Origin: Photobacterium arenosum
GTDB lineage: Bacteria > Pseudomonadota > Gammaproteobacteria > Enterobacterales > Vibrionaceae
Assembly (NCBI RefSeq): GCF_014841115.1
Contig: NZ_JACYTP010000002.1
Location: 310,001 to 374,000, forward strand
Reading direction: 5' to 3'
Length of the DNA stretch: 64,000 bases
The stretch's first letter is position 1, and each line of letters starts with the position of its first letter. A program made the translations under genes and the position numbers. Below the pieces are notes generated by a model. That model saw only the letters and a list, made by a program, of their open reading frames with translations. It was not told the DNA's origin and made no database searches. Below are positions 55,503-64,000 of this stretch, one piece after another.

Positions 55503-57269
55503 GTGAGCATTGCAGTTCGAGAGTTTGATGCCGTAGTAATCGGCGCTGGTGGTGCAGGTATGCGTGCTGCACTACAAATTTCTGAGCAGGGCCTGAAATG
55601 TGCCTTGCTGTCTAAAGTGTTTCCTACCCGTTCTCACACCGTATCTGCGCAGGGCGGTATCACAGTTGCGTTAGGTAACTCGCATCCGGATAACTGGGAA
55701 TGGCACATGTACGACACGGTAAAAGGGTCGGACTATATTGGCGATCAGAATGCCATCGAATACATGTGTAAAAATGGCCCGCAGTCAGTCATTGAACTAG
55801 AAAAAATGGGTCTGCCTTTCTCCCGTTTTGATAATGGTCGTATTTATCAGCGCCCGTTTGGTGGCCAGTCAAAAGAGTTCGGTGGCGAGCAGGCCGCGCG
55901 TACAGCCGCAGCAGCAGACCGTACCGGTCACGCTTTACTGCACACGCTGTATCAGCAAAATGTTAAGCATAAGACCACGATTTTCTCTGAGTGGTATGCG
56001 CTGGATCTGGTGAAAAACCAGGACGGTGCCATTTTGGGCTGTACCGCGCTGTGTATGGAAACCGGTGAAGTCTGTTACTTCAAATCCAAGGCCACAATCC
56101 TGGCAACAGGTGGTGCAGGCCGTATCTATCAGTCAACCACTAACGCACACATTAATACCGGTGACGGTGTCGGTATGGCATTGCGTGCGGGTGTACCCAT
56201 GCAGGATATCGAAATGTGGCAGTTCCACCCAACCGGTATTGCCGGCGCCGGTGTACTGGTAACTGAAGGTTGTCGTGGTGAAGGTGGCTACCTGCTGAAC
56301 AAAGACGGTGAGCGTTTCATGGAACGCTATGCACCCAACGCGAAAGATCTGGCGGGCCGCGACGTTGTTGCCCGTTCAATGATGGTGGAAATCCGTGAAG
56401 GCCGCGGTTGCGATGGCCCATGGGGACCGCACATCAAACTGAAACTGGATCATCTGGGTAAAGATGTTCTGGAATCTCGTTTGCCAGGCATTCTTGAACT
56501 GTCGCGTACCTTTGCGCACGTCGATCCAGTGAAAGAGCCCATTCCGGTGATTCCAACCTGTCACTATATGATGGGTGGTGTACCGACTCAGGTTTCCGGA
56601 CAAGCCATTAAGCAAAACGCAAATGGTCAGGACGAAGAAGTTCAGGGTCTGTTTGCCTGTGGTGAAATTGCCTCTGTGTCTGTACATGGTGCAAACCGCC
56701 TGGGCGGTAACTCCCTGCTTGACCTTGTTGTATTTGGTCGCGCGACTGGCTTGCATCTGGGTGAGACCCTAGCGGCTCAGGCAGAAGCACGTCCGGCCAC
56801 AGAATCAGACATTGAAGCCTCTCTGACTCGTCTGAACCGTTGGAACAGCACGCAAAAAGGCGAAGATCCGGTACAAATCCGTAAAGATCTGCAATCTTGC
56901 ATGCAAAACAACTTCTCAGTATTCCGTGAAGGCGAAGCCATGGCTGAAGGCCTGAGTCAGCTGAAAGAAATCCGCGAGCGTTTGAAAGAAGCACGTCTGG
57001 ATGACACATCCAGCGAATTCAACACACAGCGTATCGAGTGTCTGGAACTGGATAACCTGATGGAAACCGCCTATGCGACGGCAGTAGCGGCTAACTACCG
57101 TACAGAAAGCCGTGGTGCTCACGCCCGTTTTGACTTCCCAGAGCGTGATGATGCTAACTGGCTGTGTCACTCTATTTACAACCCAGAGACAGAGCAGATG
57201 TCCAAGCGTGATGTAAATATGACACCAGTACATCGTGACGCATTCCCGCCTAAAGCGCGGACTTACTAA
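55503..57269 (+). CDS. sdhA: succinate dehydrogenase flavoprotein subunit SdhA
   Basis: This 588-residue subunit oxidises succinate to fumarate with covalent FAD. It has the FAD fold ([19 protein letters not shown]), the flavinylation motif [10 protein letters not shown] with the His that links [28 protein letters not shown], and the active-site HYMMGG. The length equals E. coli SdhA (588). The start is GTG at 55503, directly after the sdhD stop. It is followed 13 bases later by sdhB. Confidence 0.98.
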   Translation: MSIAVREFDAVVIGAGGAGMRAALQISEQGLKCALLSKVFPTRSHTVSAQGGITVALGNSHPDNWEWHMYDTVKGSDYIGDQNAIEYMCKNGPQSVIELEKMGLPFSRFDNGRIYQRPFGGQSKEFGGEQAARTAAAADRTGHALLHTLYQQNVKHKTTIFSEWYALDLVKNQDGAILGCTALCMETGEVCYFKSKATILATGGAGRIYQSTTNAHINTGDGVGMALRAGVPMQDIEMWQFHPTGIAGAGVLVTEGCRGEGGYLLNKDGERFMERYAPNAKDLAGRDVVARSMMVEIREGRGCDGPWGPHIKLKLDHLGKDVLESRLPGILELSRTFAHVDPVKEPIPVIPTCHYMMGGVPTQVSGQAIKQNANGQDEEVQGLFACGEIASVSVHGANRLGGNSLLDLVVFGRATGLHLGETLAAQAEARPATESDIEASLTRLNRWNSTQKGEDPVQIRKDLQSCMQNNFSVFREGEAMAEGLSQLKEIRERLKEARLDDTSSEFNTQRIECLELDNLMETAYATAVAANYRTESRGAHARFDFPERDDANWLCHSIYNPETEQMSKRDVNMTPVHRDAFPPKARTY

Positions 57270-57282
57270 GGGAGGTAACAAC

Positions 57283-57996
57283 ATGAAACTGAATTTTTCG
57301 ATTTACCGTTATAACCCTGATGTAGATAACGCGCCGCACATGAAAGGGTATACGCTGGAAGTGCCTGAAGGCTCTGACATGATGGTTCTGGATGCACTGA
57401 TTCTGTTGAAAGAGCAGGATCCATCGCTGTCTTTCCGTCGTTCATGCCGTGAGGGTGTTTGCGGTTCTGATGGTATCAACATGAATGGCAAGAACGGCCT
57501 GGCCTGTATTACCCCGCTGTCGGCGTTGATGAATCAGAAAACGATCGTGATTCGTCCGTTGCCGGGTTTGCCTGTCATTCGTGACCTTATCATTGATATG
57601 GAGCAGTTCTACACCAACTATGCCAAGGTGAAGCCGTTCCTGATTAATGACAGCGAGCACCCGCCTGCGCGGGAAAACCTGCAGTCTCCGGAAGAGCGTG
57701 CGCATCTTGATGGCCTGTACGAATGCATTATGTGTGCCTGTTGCTCGACCTCATGTCCGTCATTCTGGTGGAACCCGGACAAGTTTATCGGTCCTGCAGG
57801 CCTGCTGGCGGCGTACCGTTGGTTAATCGACAGTCGTGACACGGCAACTGAAGAGCGCTTATCCGATCTTGATGATGCATTTAGCGTGTTCCGCTGCCAC
57901 AGCATCATGAACTGTGTCAGCGTGTGTCCAAAAGGGCTCAACCCGACGAAAGCAATCGGCAATATCCGATCTATGTTGCTTAAACGTTCGGTGTAA
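57283..57996 (+). CDS. sdhB: succinate dehydrogenase iron-sulfur subunit SdhB
   Basis: This 237-residue subunit carries three Fe-S clusters: 2Fe-2S in CREGVCGSDGINMNGKNGLAC, 4Fe-4S in CIMCACCSTSCP and 3Fe-4S with CHSIMNCVSVCPKGLNP. It transfers electrons from SdhA to the quinone site. The ATG at 57283 follows AGGGAGG; the longer in-frame start at 57235 overlaps sdhA and is rejected. A small terminator-like hairpin follows before sucA. Confidence 0.98.
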   Translation: MKLNFSIYRYNPDVDNAPHMKGYTLEVPEGSDMMVLDALILLKEQDPSLSFRRSCREGVCGSDGINMNGKNGLACITPLSALMNQKTIVIRPLPGLPVIRDLIIDMEQFYTNYAKVKPFLINDSEHPPARENLQSPEERAHLDGLYECIMCACCSTSCPSFWWNPDKFIGPAGLLAAYRWLIDSRDTATEERLSDLDDAFSVFRCHSIMNCVSVCPKGLNPTKAIGNIRSMLLKRSV

Positions 57997-58016
57997 ATCT
58001 ATAGAATTATCGATAT

Positions 58017-58043
58017 GCCAGCAGAGCAATTTGCTGGCTTTTT
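58017..58043 (+). terminator. intercistronic terminator-like hairpin between sdhB and sucA
   Basis: GCCAGCA, eight bases, TGCTGGC, then five T. It lies 20 bases after the sdhB stop codon and 55 bases before sucA, so it may cut or attenuate sdh-to-suc read-through. Confidence 0.7.
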
Positions 58044-58097
58044 AGCCCGGCGTAACAACCGGTGCAAGTGGCGATAACAAGTGGTTAAGGGAAAAAA

Positions 58098-60911
58098 ATG
58101 CAGAACGGCGTTATGAAGGCTTGGCTTGAGTCTTCACATCTGGCTGGCGCCAACGCAACTTATGTAGAAGACCTCTACGAGTTGTATCTAAGCGACCCAG
58201 AATTAGTTGACGAAGAATGGCGTCACGTTTTTAGTGAACTGCCTGTTGTGAATGGTGTTGTCGTTGAGCAGCCGCATTCGCGTGTTCGTGATTACTTCCG
58301 GCGTTTAGCGAAAGAGACGACCTTTTTAAGTGCTAACGTCAGCGATCCTGATGTTGATGTCAAACAGGTTAAGGTACTGCAGCTTATCAACGCATACCGT
58401 TTCCGTGGTCATCAGCATGCAAACCTGGATCCGCTGGGATTATGGCAGCAGGAACGTGTTTCGGACCTGGATCCTGCGTTTCATAATCTCACTGCGGAAG
58501 ATTTTGACCAAAGCTTCAATGTCGGTTCATTTGCCGTAGGCAAAGAGACAATGAAGCTTTCTGAGATCTATGAGGCATTGAAAAACACCTATTGTGGCTC
58601 AATTGGTGCTGAGTACATGCACATTACTGATACCGAAGAAAAACGCTGGATTCAGCAGCGTCTGGAATCAGTCGTCGGTAAAGGCGCGTTTACTCAGGAA
58701 GAAAAGCAGACATTTTTGGATGAGCTGACTGCGGCCGAAGGTCTGGAGCGTTATCTGGGGGCGAAATTCCCAGGGGCAAAACGTTTCTCACTGGAAGGCG
58801 GTGATGCGCTTATCCCTATGATGAAAGAGCTGATTCGTGCAGCCGGAAAAAGCGGTGTTCGGGAAGTAGTGGTGGGAATGGCCCACCGTGGTCGACTGAA
58901 CATGCTGGTGAACGTTCTGGGTAAAAAGCCTCAGGACTTGTTCGATGAATTTGCCGGTAAGCATGGCGAATCATGGGGAACCGGTGATGTGAAATACCAC
59001 CAGGGCTTCTCTGCTGATTTCGCGACACCAGGCGGCGATGTGCATCTGGCCCTTGCCTTTAACCCCTCTCACCTTGAAATCGTTAACCCGGTTGTTGTCG
59101 GCTCTGTTCGCGCACGTCAGGACCGCTTGGGTGACAAAGACGGTTCCATGGTACTGCCAATCACTATTCACGGTGACTCAGCAATCGCGGGTCAGGGTGT
59201 AGTGGCTGAAACCTTCAACATGTCCCAGTCCCGGGGTTACCGTGTTGGTGGTACGGTACGCATTGTGGTGAACAACCAGATTGGTTTCACTACGTCTAAT
59301 CCGATGGATACCCGTTCAACGCAGTACTGTACTGATATCGCTAAGATGGTGCAGTCGCCGATATTCCACGTTAATGCTGATGATCCTGAAGCGGTTGCTT
59401 TTGTGACTCGTCTTGCGCTGGATTACCGCAATGAATTTAAGCGTGATGTGGTTATTGATCTGGTCTGTTACCGCCGCCATGGTCACAACGAAGCGGATGA
59501 GCCGAGCGCGACTCAGCCACTGATGTACCAAAAGATCAAAAAACACCCAACTCCACGCAAGATTTACGCAGATATTCTGGTTGACGAGAAGAGCATAGAC
59601 GCTGAAACGGCGACTGTACTTGTCAATGAATACCGTGATGCACTTGACCGCGGCGAATGCGTGGTGAAAGAGTGGCGTCCGATGAAACTGCACTCAGTGG
59701 ATTGGGCTCCGTACCTGGGCCACGACTGGACCAAAGAATGGGATCATAAAGTTGGTCGTCAGCGACTGCATGAACTGGGTCAGCGTGTTTGTCAGTATCC
59801 TGAAAGCCACAAACTGCAAAGCCGTGTACAGAAACTGTATAACGATCGCCAGTCTATGGTAGCGGGTGAGAAAGGTGTCGACTGGGGTATGGCCGAAACG
59901 CTGGCCTATGCAACTCTGGTTGATGATGGTCATCGCATCCGTATTACGGGCCAGGATTCCGGACGTGGTACTTTCTTCCATCGTCATGCGGTGCTGCATA
60001 ATCAAGGTGATGCCAGCACATACATGCCTTTGGCGAACCTTCATGACAAACAAGGTCCGTTCCAGGTTTTCGACTCTGTGCTGTCAGAAGAAGCTGTATT
60101 GGCCTTTGAATATGGCTATGCCACGGCAGAGCCGGGTGGCCTGACAATCTGGGAAGCTCAGTTCGGTGATTTTGCGAACGGTGCTCAGGTTGTCATCGAT
60201 CAGTTCATCAGTTCTGGTGAGCAGAAGTGGGGCCGTATGTGCGGTCTGACTATGTTGCTGCCGCATGGCTATGAAGGCCAGGGCCCGGAGCACTCCTCTG
60301 CGCGTCTGGAACGTTACCTGCAGCTGTGTGCTGAACAAAACATGCAGGTTGTGATTCCTTCAACGCCGGCTCAGGTTTATCACATGATTCGTCGTCAGGT
60401 GCTGCGCCCGATGCGTCGTCCTCTGATTGTCATGTCGCCTAAATCACTACTGCGTCATCCGCTGTGTACTTCAACTATGGATGACCTGGCTGAAGGTAAT
60501 TTCCTGCCTGCCATCGGTGAGATTGATGCGCTGGATCCGAAACAAGTGAAACGTGTTGTACTGTGTTCAGGTAAGGTGTATTACGATCTGCTGGAACAAC
60601 GTCGCAAGCGTGAGCAGACGGATGTCGCCATTATCCGAATTGAACAGCTGTACCCATTCCCGAAAGAGGATGTGGAAGCTGCACTGGCTGATTATCAGCA
60701 TGTGACTGACTTCGCATGGTGTCAGGAAGAGCCGCAAAACCAGGGTGCCTGGTACAGCAGCCAGCATAATTTCCGTGCTGCCCTGCCTGCAGGCTCGCAA
60801 CTAGCTTATGCCGGCCGCCCAGCGTCAGCTTCACCTGCCGTTGGTTATATGTCAGTACACTTGAAACAACAGAAAGCGTTGATTGATGACGCACTGAATA
60901 CAGAACAATAA
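58098..60911 (+). CDS. sucA: 2-oxoglutarate dehydrogenase E1 component
   Basis: This 937-residue thiamine-diphosphate enzyme decarboxylates 2-oxoglutarate. It has [23 protein letters not shown] at the start, [42 protein letters not shown], the ThDP region [16 protein letters not shown], and late [19 protein letters not shown]. The length is close to E. coli SucA (933). It starts the sucAB unit and is followed by sucB 32 bases later. Confidence 0.98.
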   Translation: MQNGVMKAWLESSHLAGANATYVEDLYELYLSDPELVDEEWRHVFSELPVVNGVVVEQPHSRVRDYFRRLAKETTFLSANVSDPDVDVKQVKVLQLINAYRFRGHQHANLDPLGLWQQERVSDLDPAFHNLTAEDFDQSFNVGSFAVGKETMKLSEIYEALKNTYCGSIGAEYMHITDTEEKRWIQQRLESVVGKGAFTQEEKQTFLDELTAAEGLERYLGAKFPGAKRFSLEGGDALIPMMKELIRAAGKSGVREVVVGMAHRGRLNMLVNVLGKKPQDLFDEFAGKHGESWGTGDVKYHQGFSADFATPGGDVHLALAFNPSHLEIVNPVVVGSVRARQDRLGDKDGSMVLPITIHGDSAIAGQGVVAETFNMSQSRGYRVGGTVRIVVNNQIGFTTSNPMDTRSTQYCTDIAKMVQSPIFHVNADDPEAVAFVTRLALDYRNEFKRDVVIDLVCYRRHGHNEADEPSATQPLMYQKIKKHPTPRKIYADILVDEKSIDAETATVLVNEYRDALDRGECVVKEWRPMKLHSVDWAPYLGHDWTKEWDHKVGRQRLHELGQRVCQYPESHKLQSRVQKLYNDRQSMVAGEKGVDWGMAETLAYATLVDDGHRIRITGQDSGRGTFFHRHAVLHNQGDASTYMPLANLHDKQGPFQVFDSVLSEEAVLAFEYGYATAEPGGLTIWEAQFGDFANGAQVVIDQFISSGEQKWGRMCGLTMLLPHGYEGQGPEHSSARLERYLQLCAEQNMQVVIPSTPAQVYHMIRRQVLRPMRRPLIVMSPKSLLRHPLCTSTMDDLAEGNFLPAIGEIDALDPKQVKRVVLCSGKVYYDLLEQRRKREQTDVAIIRIEQLYPFPKEDVEAALADYQHVTDFAWCQEEPQNQGAWYSSQHNFRAALPAGSQLAYAGRPASASPAVGYMSVHLKQQKALIDDALNTEQ

Positions 60912-60943
60912 ACCCAGAGCTGGAACAAAAAGGACAAACTGAG

Positions 60944-62155
60944 ATGACAATCGAAATTCTGGTTCCCGATTTACCTGAATCAGTAGCAGACGCAACCGTA
61001 GCCACCTGGCACAAGAAACCAGGTGATGCAGTAAGCCGTGATGAAGTTCTGGTAGATATCGAAACGGATAAAGTAGTGCTGGAAGTACCTGCACCTGAAG
61101 ATGGCATTCTTGAAGCTATTTTCGAGGAAGAAGGTACCACAGTGCTGACCAAGCAGCTGCTGGGTAAAATCAAAGCAGGCGCGGTTGCCGGCGAACCAAC
61201 TAAAGATACGACTGCCAGTGCGGAAGCGTCACCAACAAAACGTACTACTGCTTCTTTGGCTGAAGAGACCAATGATGCGCTGAGCCCGGCTGTACGCCGT
61301 CTTATCAGCGAGCACGGTATCGATGCATCGGCTGTGAAAGGTAGTGGTGTGGGTGGCCGTATCACTCGTGAAGACGTAGAAGCCTTCGTGAAAAATGGCA
61401 AGTCTGCATCTGCAGCTCCGGTTGCTGAAGCGAAAGTGGAAGCTCCTCTGGCTCATCGCAGTGAAAAGCGTGTCCCTATGACCCGTCTGCGTAAGCGTAT
61501 TGCGGAGCGTCTGCTGGAAGCGAAGAACAGCACAGCGATGCTGACGACCTTCAATGAAGTGAACATGAAGCCAATCATGGACTTGCGTAAGCAGTACCAA
61601 GGCATCTTTGAAGAGCGTCATGGTATTCGTCTGGGCTTTATGTCTTTCTATGTCAAAGCGGTTGTTGAAGCGCTGAAGCGTTTCCCGGAAGTGAATGCGT
61701 CTATTGACGGTGATGATGTTGTTTACCACAACTTCTTCGATGTCAGCATTGCCGTATCAACCCCTCGTGGTCTGGTTACCCCGGTACTGCGTGATTGTGA
61801 CAAACTGAGCCTGGCTGAGATCGAAAAAGGTATCCGTGAACTGGCAATCAAGGGCCGTGACGGCAAGCTGACAGTTGATGAACTGACTGGCGGTAACTTC
61901 ACTATCACCAACGGTGGTGTATTCGGCTCGCTGATGTCTACGCCAATTATCAACCCACCTCAGGGCGCTATTCTGGGTATGCATAAGATCCAGGACCGTC
62001 CAATGGCCGTTGATGGTAAGGTTGAAATCCTGCCTATGATGTACCTGGCGCTGTCTTATGACCACCGTCTGATTGATGGTAAAGAGTCGGTAGGCTACCT
62101 GGTAACCGTTAAAGAATTACTTGAAGACCCAACACGTCTGCTTCTGGACGTGTAA
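60944..62155 (+). CDS. sucB: dihydrolipoamide succinyltransferase E2 component
   Basis: This 403-residue protein has one lipoyl domain (residues 1-80, lipoyl-Lys in [17 protein letters not shown], here [11 protein letters not shown]), an Ala/Thr-rich linker, a peripheral subunit-binding domain ([35 protein letters not shown]), and the acyltransferase core with catalytic SYDHRLIDG. It forms the 24-mer core of 2-oxoglutarate dehydrogenase and matches E. coli SucB length (405). Confidence 0.98.
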   Translation: MTIEILVPDLPESVADATVATWHKKPGDAVSRDEVLVDIETDKVVLEVPAPEDGILEAIFEEEGTTVLTKQLLGKIKAGAVAGEPTKDTTASAEASPTKRTTASLAEETNDALSPAVRRLISEHGIDASAVKGSGVGGRITREDVEAFVKNGKSASAAPVAEAKVEAPLAHRSEKRVPMTRLRKRIAERLLEAKNSTAMLTTFNEVNMKPIMDLRKQYQGIFEERHGIRLGFMSFYVKAVVEALKRFPEVNASIDGDDVVYHNFFDVSIAVSTPRGLVTPVLRDCDKLSLAEIEKGIRELAIKGRDGKLTVDELTGGNFTITNGGVFGSLMSTPIINPPQGAILGMHKIQDRPMAVDGKVEILPMMYLALSYDHRLIDGKESVGYLVTVKELLEDPTRLLLDV

Positions 62156-62171
62156 CACTGCGCATAACGAT

Positions 62172-62194
62172 CCGCCACTGTTCTGAGGTGGCGG
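62172..62194 (+). terminator. hairpin between sucB and sucC
   Basis: CCGCCAC, nine bases, GTGGCGG, then a weak TTGTTG tail, 17 bases after sucB. It may attenuate sucCD expression or protect the 3' end of sucAB. Confidence 0.55.
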
Positions 62195-62286
62195 TTGTTG
62201 AGCCAGATTGATTGACGAAGGAATACCCAAGAGTATTTCAATGGATATAACACGTCCCACAGGGATTAGAGAACGGATAGAACATA

Positions 62287-63453
62287 ATGAATCTGCACGA
62301 ATATCAGGCAAAACAACTTTTTGCTGAGTATGGCCTGCCAGTTCCTGAAGGCTATGCTTGTGATACCCCACAAGAGGCTGCTGAAGCAGCAGGTAAAATC
62401 GGCGGTGATAAGTGGGTCATCAAATGTCAGGTTCACGCTGGTGGCCGCGGTAAAGCGGGCGGCGTAGAACTGCATGACACCAAAGAAGACCTTAAAGAAT
62501 TTGCACAAAAGTGGCTGGGTAAAAACCTGGTGACTTATCAGACTGATGCAAACGGTCAGCCAGTAACCAAAATCCTGGTTGAAGAAGCCTCTAACATTGC
62601 AAACGAACTGTATCTGGGTGCTGTTGTAGACCGTGGTACTCGCCGTATCGTTTTCATGGCATCAACTGAAGGTGGTGTGGAAATTGAGAAAGTTGCCGAA
62701 GAAACCCCTGAGCTGATCCACAAAGCGGCTATCGATCCACTGGTTGGCCCACAGGCCTATCAGGGTCGTGAACTGGCATTTAAACTGGGCCTGAAAGGCG
62801 ATCAGATCAAGCAGTTTGTGAAAATCTTCATGGGTCTGGGCCAGATGTTTGCTCAGTATGACCTGGCTCTGCTGGAGATTAACCCGCTTGTGATTACCGG
62901 TGAAGGTAACCTGCTGTGCCTGGACGGTAAAATCAACATCGATTCAAACGCCATGTACCGCCAGCCCAAACTGCGTGATATGCACGATGCTTCTCAGGAA
63001 GATGCACGTGAAGCACACGCAGCACAATGGGAGCTGAACTATGTTGCTCTGGACGGTAACGTTGGCTGTATGGTGAACGGTGCGGGTCTGGCCATGGGTA
63101 CCATGGACATTGTAAACCTGCACGGCGGCAAGCCGGCAAACTTCCTGGATGTTGGTGGCGGTGCGACCAAAGAGCGCGTTGCAGAAGCATTCAAGATCAT
63201 CCTGTCTGACGATAATGTTAAAGCCGTACTGGTTAACATCTTCGGTGGTATCGTTCGTTGCGACATGATTGCAGAAGGTATCATCGGCGCGGTTAAAGAA
63301 GTTGGCGTGACTGTACCGGTTGTGGTTCGTCTGGAAGGTACTAACGCTGACCTGGGTCGCGAAGTACTGGCCAAGTCAGGTCTGGATATCATTGCAGCTG
63401 AGTCGCTAACCGACGCAGCTCAGAAAGTTGTTGCTGCTGCGGAGGGCAAATAA
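62287..63453 (+). CDS. sucC: succinyl-CoA synthetase beta subunit
   Basis: This 388-residue ATP-grasp subunit couples succinyl-CoA cleavage to ATP or GTP formation. It starts [28 protein letters not shown] and has the grasp segment [27 protein letters not shown], and the CoA-ligase part [19 protein letters not shown] with [16 protein letters not shown]. The length equals E. coli SucC (388). It is followed two bases later by sucD. Confidence 0.98.
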   Translation: MNLHEYQAKQLFAEYGLPVPEGYACDTPQEAAEAAGKIGGDKWVIKCQVHAGGRGKAGGVELHDTKEDLKEFAQKWLGKNLVTYQTDANGQPVTKILVEEASNIANELYLGAVVDRGTRRIVFMASTEGGVEIEKVAEETPELIHKAAIDPLVGPQAYQGRELAFKLGLKGDQIKQFVKIFMGLGQMFAQYDLALLEINPLVITGEGNLLCLDGKINIDSNAMYRQPKLRDMHDASQEDAREAHAAQWELNYVALDGNVGCMVNGAGLAMGTMDIVNLHGGKPANFLDVGGGATKERVAEAFKIILSDDNVKAVLVNIFGGIVRCDMIAEGIIGAVKEVGVTVPVVVRLEGTNADLGREVLAKSGLDIIAAESLTDAAQKVVAAAEGK

Positions 63454-63455
63454 GA

Positions 63456-64000
63456 ATGTCTGTACTAATTAATAAAGACACTAAAGTTATCTGCCAGGGT
63501 TTCACTGGCGGTCAGGGTACTTTCCACTCTGAGCAGGCAATTGCATACGGTACGCAAATGGTTGGCGGTGTGTCACCAGGTAAAGGCGGTACAACACACC
63601 TGGATTTGCCAGTGTTCAACACTGTGCGCGAAGCCGTAGAAGCAACAGGTGCAACAGCTTCTGTTATCTACGTTCCGGCACCATTTTGTAAAGATGCCAT
63701 TCTGGAAGCGATTGATGCGGGTATCAAACTGATCGTTACCATCACTGAGGGTATCCCGACAACAGATATGATCGACGTGAAAGTGAAGCTGGAAGAAACC
63801 GGTGTTCGCATGATTGGTCCTAACTGCCCGGGTGTGATCACGCCTGATGAATGTAAGATCGGCATCATGCCTGGTCATATTCACAAGAAAGGTAAAGTGG
63901 GTATTGTTTCTCGTTCAGGAACCCTGACTTATGAAGCAGTAAAACAAACCACAGATGAAGGTTTCGGCCAGTCTACTTGTGTAGGTATTGGTGGTGACCC
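63456..64000 (+). CDS. sucD: succinyl-CoA synthetase alpha subunit (partial, cut by window end)
   Basis: The first 181 codons are present, from ATG at 63456 to the window edge, starting [21 protein letters not shown]. Visible motifs are the CoA-binding fold, [17 protein letters not shown] and [12 protein letters not shown]. The phosphohistidine expected near residue 246 lies beyond the end. The truncation is caused by the window, not by mutation. It forms a heterotetramer with SucC and lies two bases after it. Confidence 0.97.
   Translation, partial: MSVLINKDTKVICQGFTGGQGTFHSEQAIAYGTQMVGGVSPGKGGTTHLDLPVFNTVREAVEATGATASVIYVPAPFCKDAILEAIDAGIKLIVTITEGIPTTDMIDVKVKLEETGVRMIGPNCPGVITPDECKIGIMPGHIHKKGKVGIVSRSGTLTYEAVKQTTDEGFGQSTCVGIGGD

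Noticed and set aside
60631..61401. 256-residue antisense frame over sucA/sucB
   Set aside because: Ser/Val-rich shadow of two certain genes; no start signals or recognisable domain.

Overview
The window reads as core chromosome of a marine gammaproteobacterium of the family Vibrionaceae. The strongest evidence is a toxR-toxS pair divergent from htpG, an OmpU/OmpL-type porin, an EIIA-less nagE divergent from nagBAC, and an E. coli-like order ybaN-apt-dnaX-ybaB-recR-htpG-adk-hemH-gsk. A Photobacterium-like genus is my guess, with low confidence. No tRNA, rRNA, CRISPR array, insertion sequence or prophage was recognised. Nearly all genes have ordinary ribosome binding sites and many units end in clear Rho-independent hairpins.

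Layout. (1) 1-9245 is the most accessory-looking part. A LuxR-type regulator faces a CRP-site promoter that reads into a three-gene sugar ABC importer and a cytoplasmic GH3 beta-N-acetylhexosaminidase-like enzyme. After a compact multi-hairpin leader comes a 728-residue secreted protein with a lysozyme-like N-terminus, degenerate RTX-like repeats, an InlB/Flg_new-like repeat and a C-terminal chitin-binding module. (2) 9431-18887 holds a GlsB/YeaQ membrane protein, a coiled-coil lipoprotein, a leftward cluster dinG-TSUP-priC-deacetylase-ybaM, a major porin, a yccT-like gene, a DksA/TraR-type zinc-finger protein and a 38-residue membrane peptide. (3) 18939-30320 is the conserved replication/nucleotide/heat-shock block, including dnaX with a textbook -1 frameshift site and toxRS inserted between recR and htpG. 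(4) 30974-34654 is zwf-pgl-gnd, the oxidative pentose phosphate branch.

(5) 34949-45928 carries asnB, a Kef-type antiporter, the nagBAC operon divergent from nagE (GlcNAc uptake and catabolism), glnS and fur. (6) 46131-52992 carries a DUF4442 protein, fldA, DUF2788, ybfF, seqA, pgm, DUF1853, a 68-residue hypothetical and a YbgI/Nif3 protein. (7) 53074 to the end is the TCA block: gltA leftward, then sdhCDAB, sucAB, sucC and sucD, which is cut by the window edge.

How it fits together. Two amino-sugar routes are present: the standard NagE/NagA/NagB/NagC route, and the ABC importer plus GH3 enzyme next to a secreted chitin-binding protein. Together they suggest use of chitin or peptidoglycan fragments, with products entering glycolysis. 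The pentose phosphate and TCA genes supply NADPH and energy. The least explained items are the secreted modular protein, its structured leader, the importer/GH3 locus, the 38-residue peptide, and several unassigned inverted repeats upstream of zwf, sdhC, fur and dnaX.
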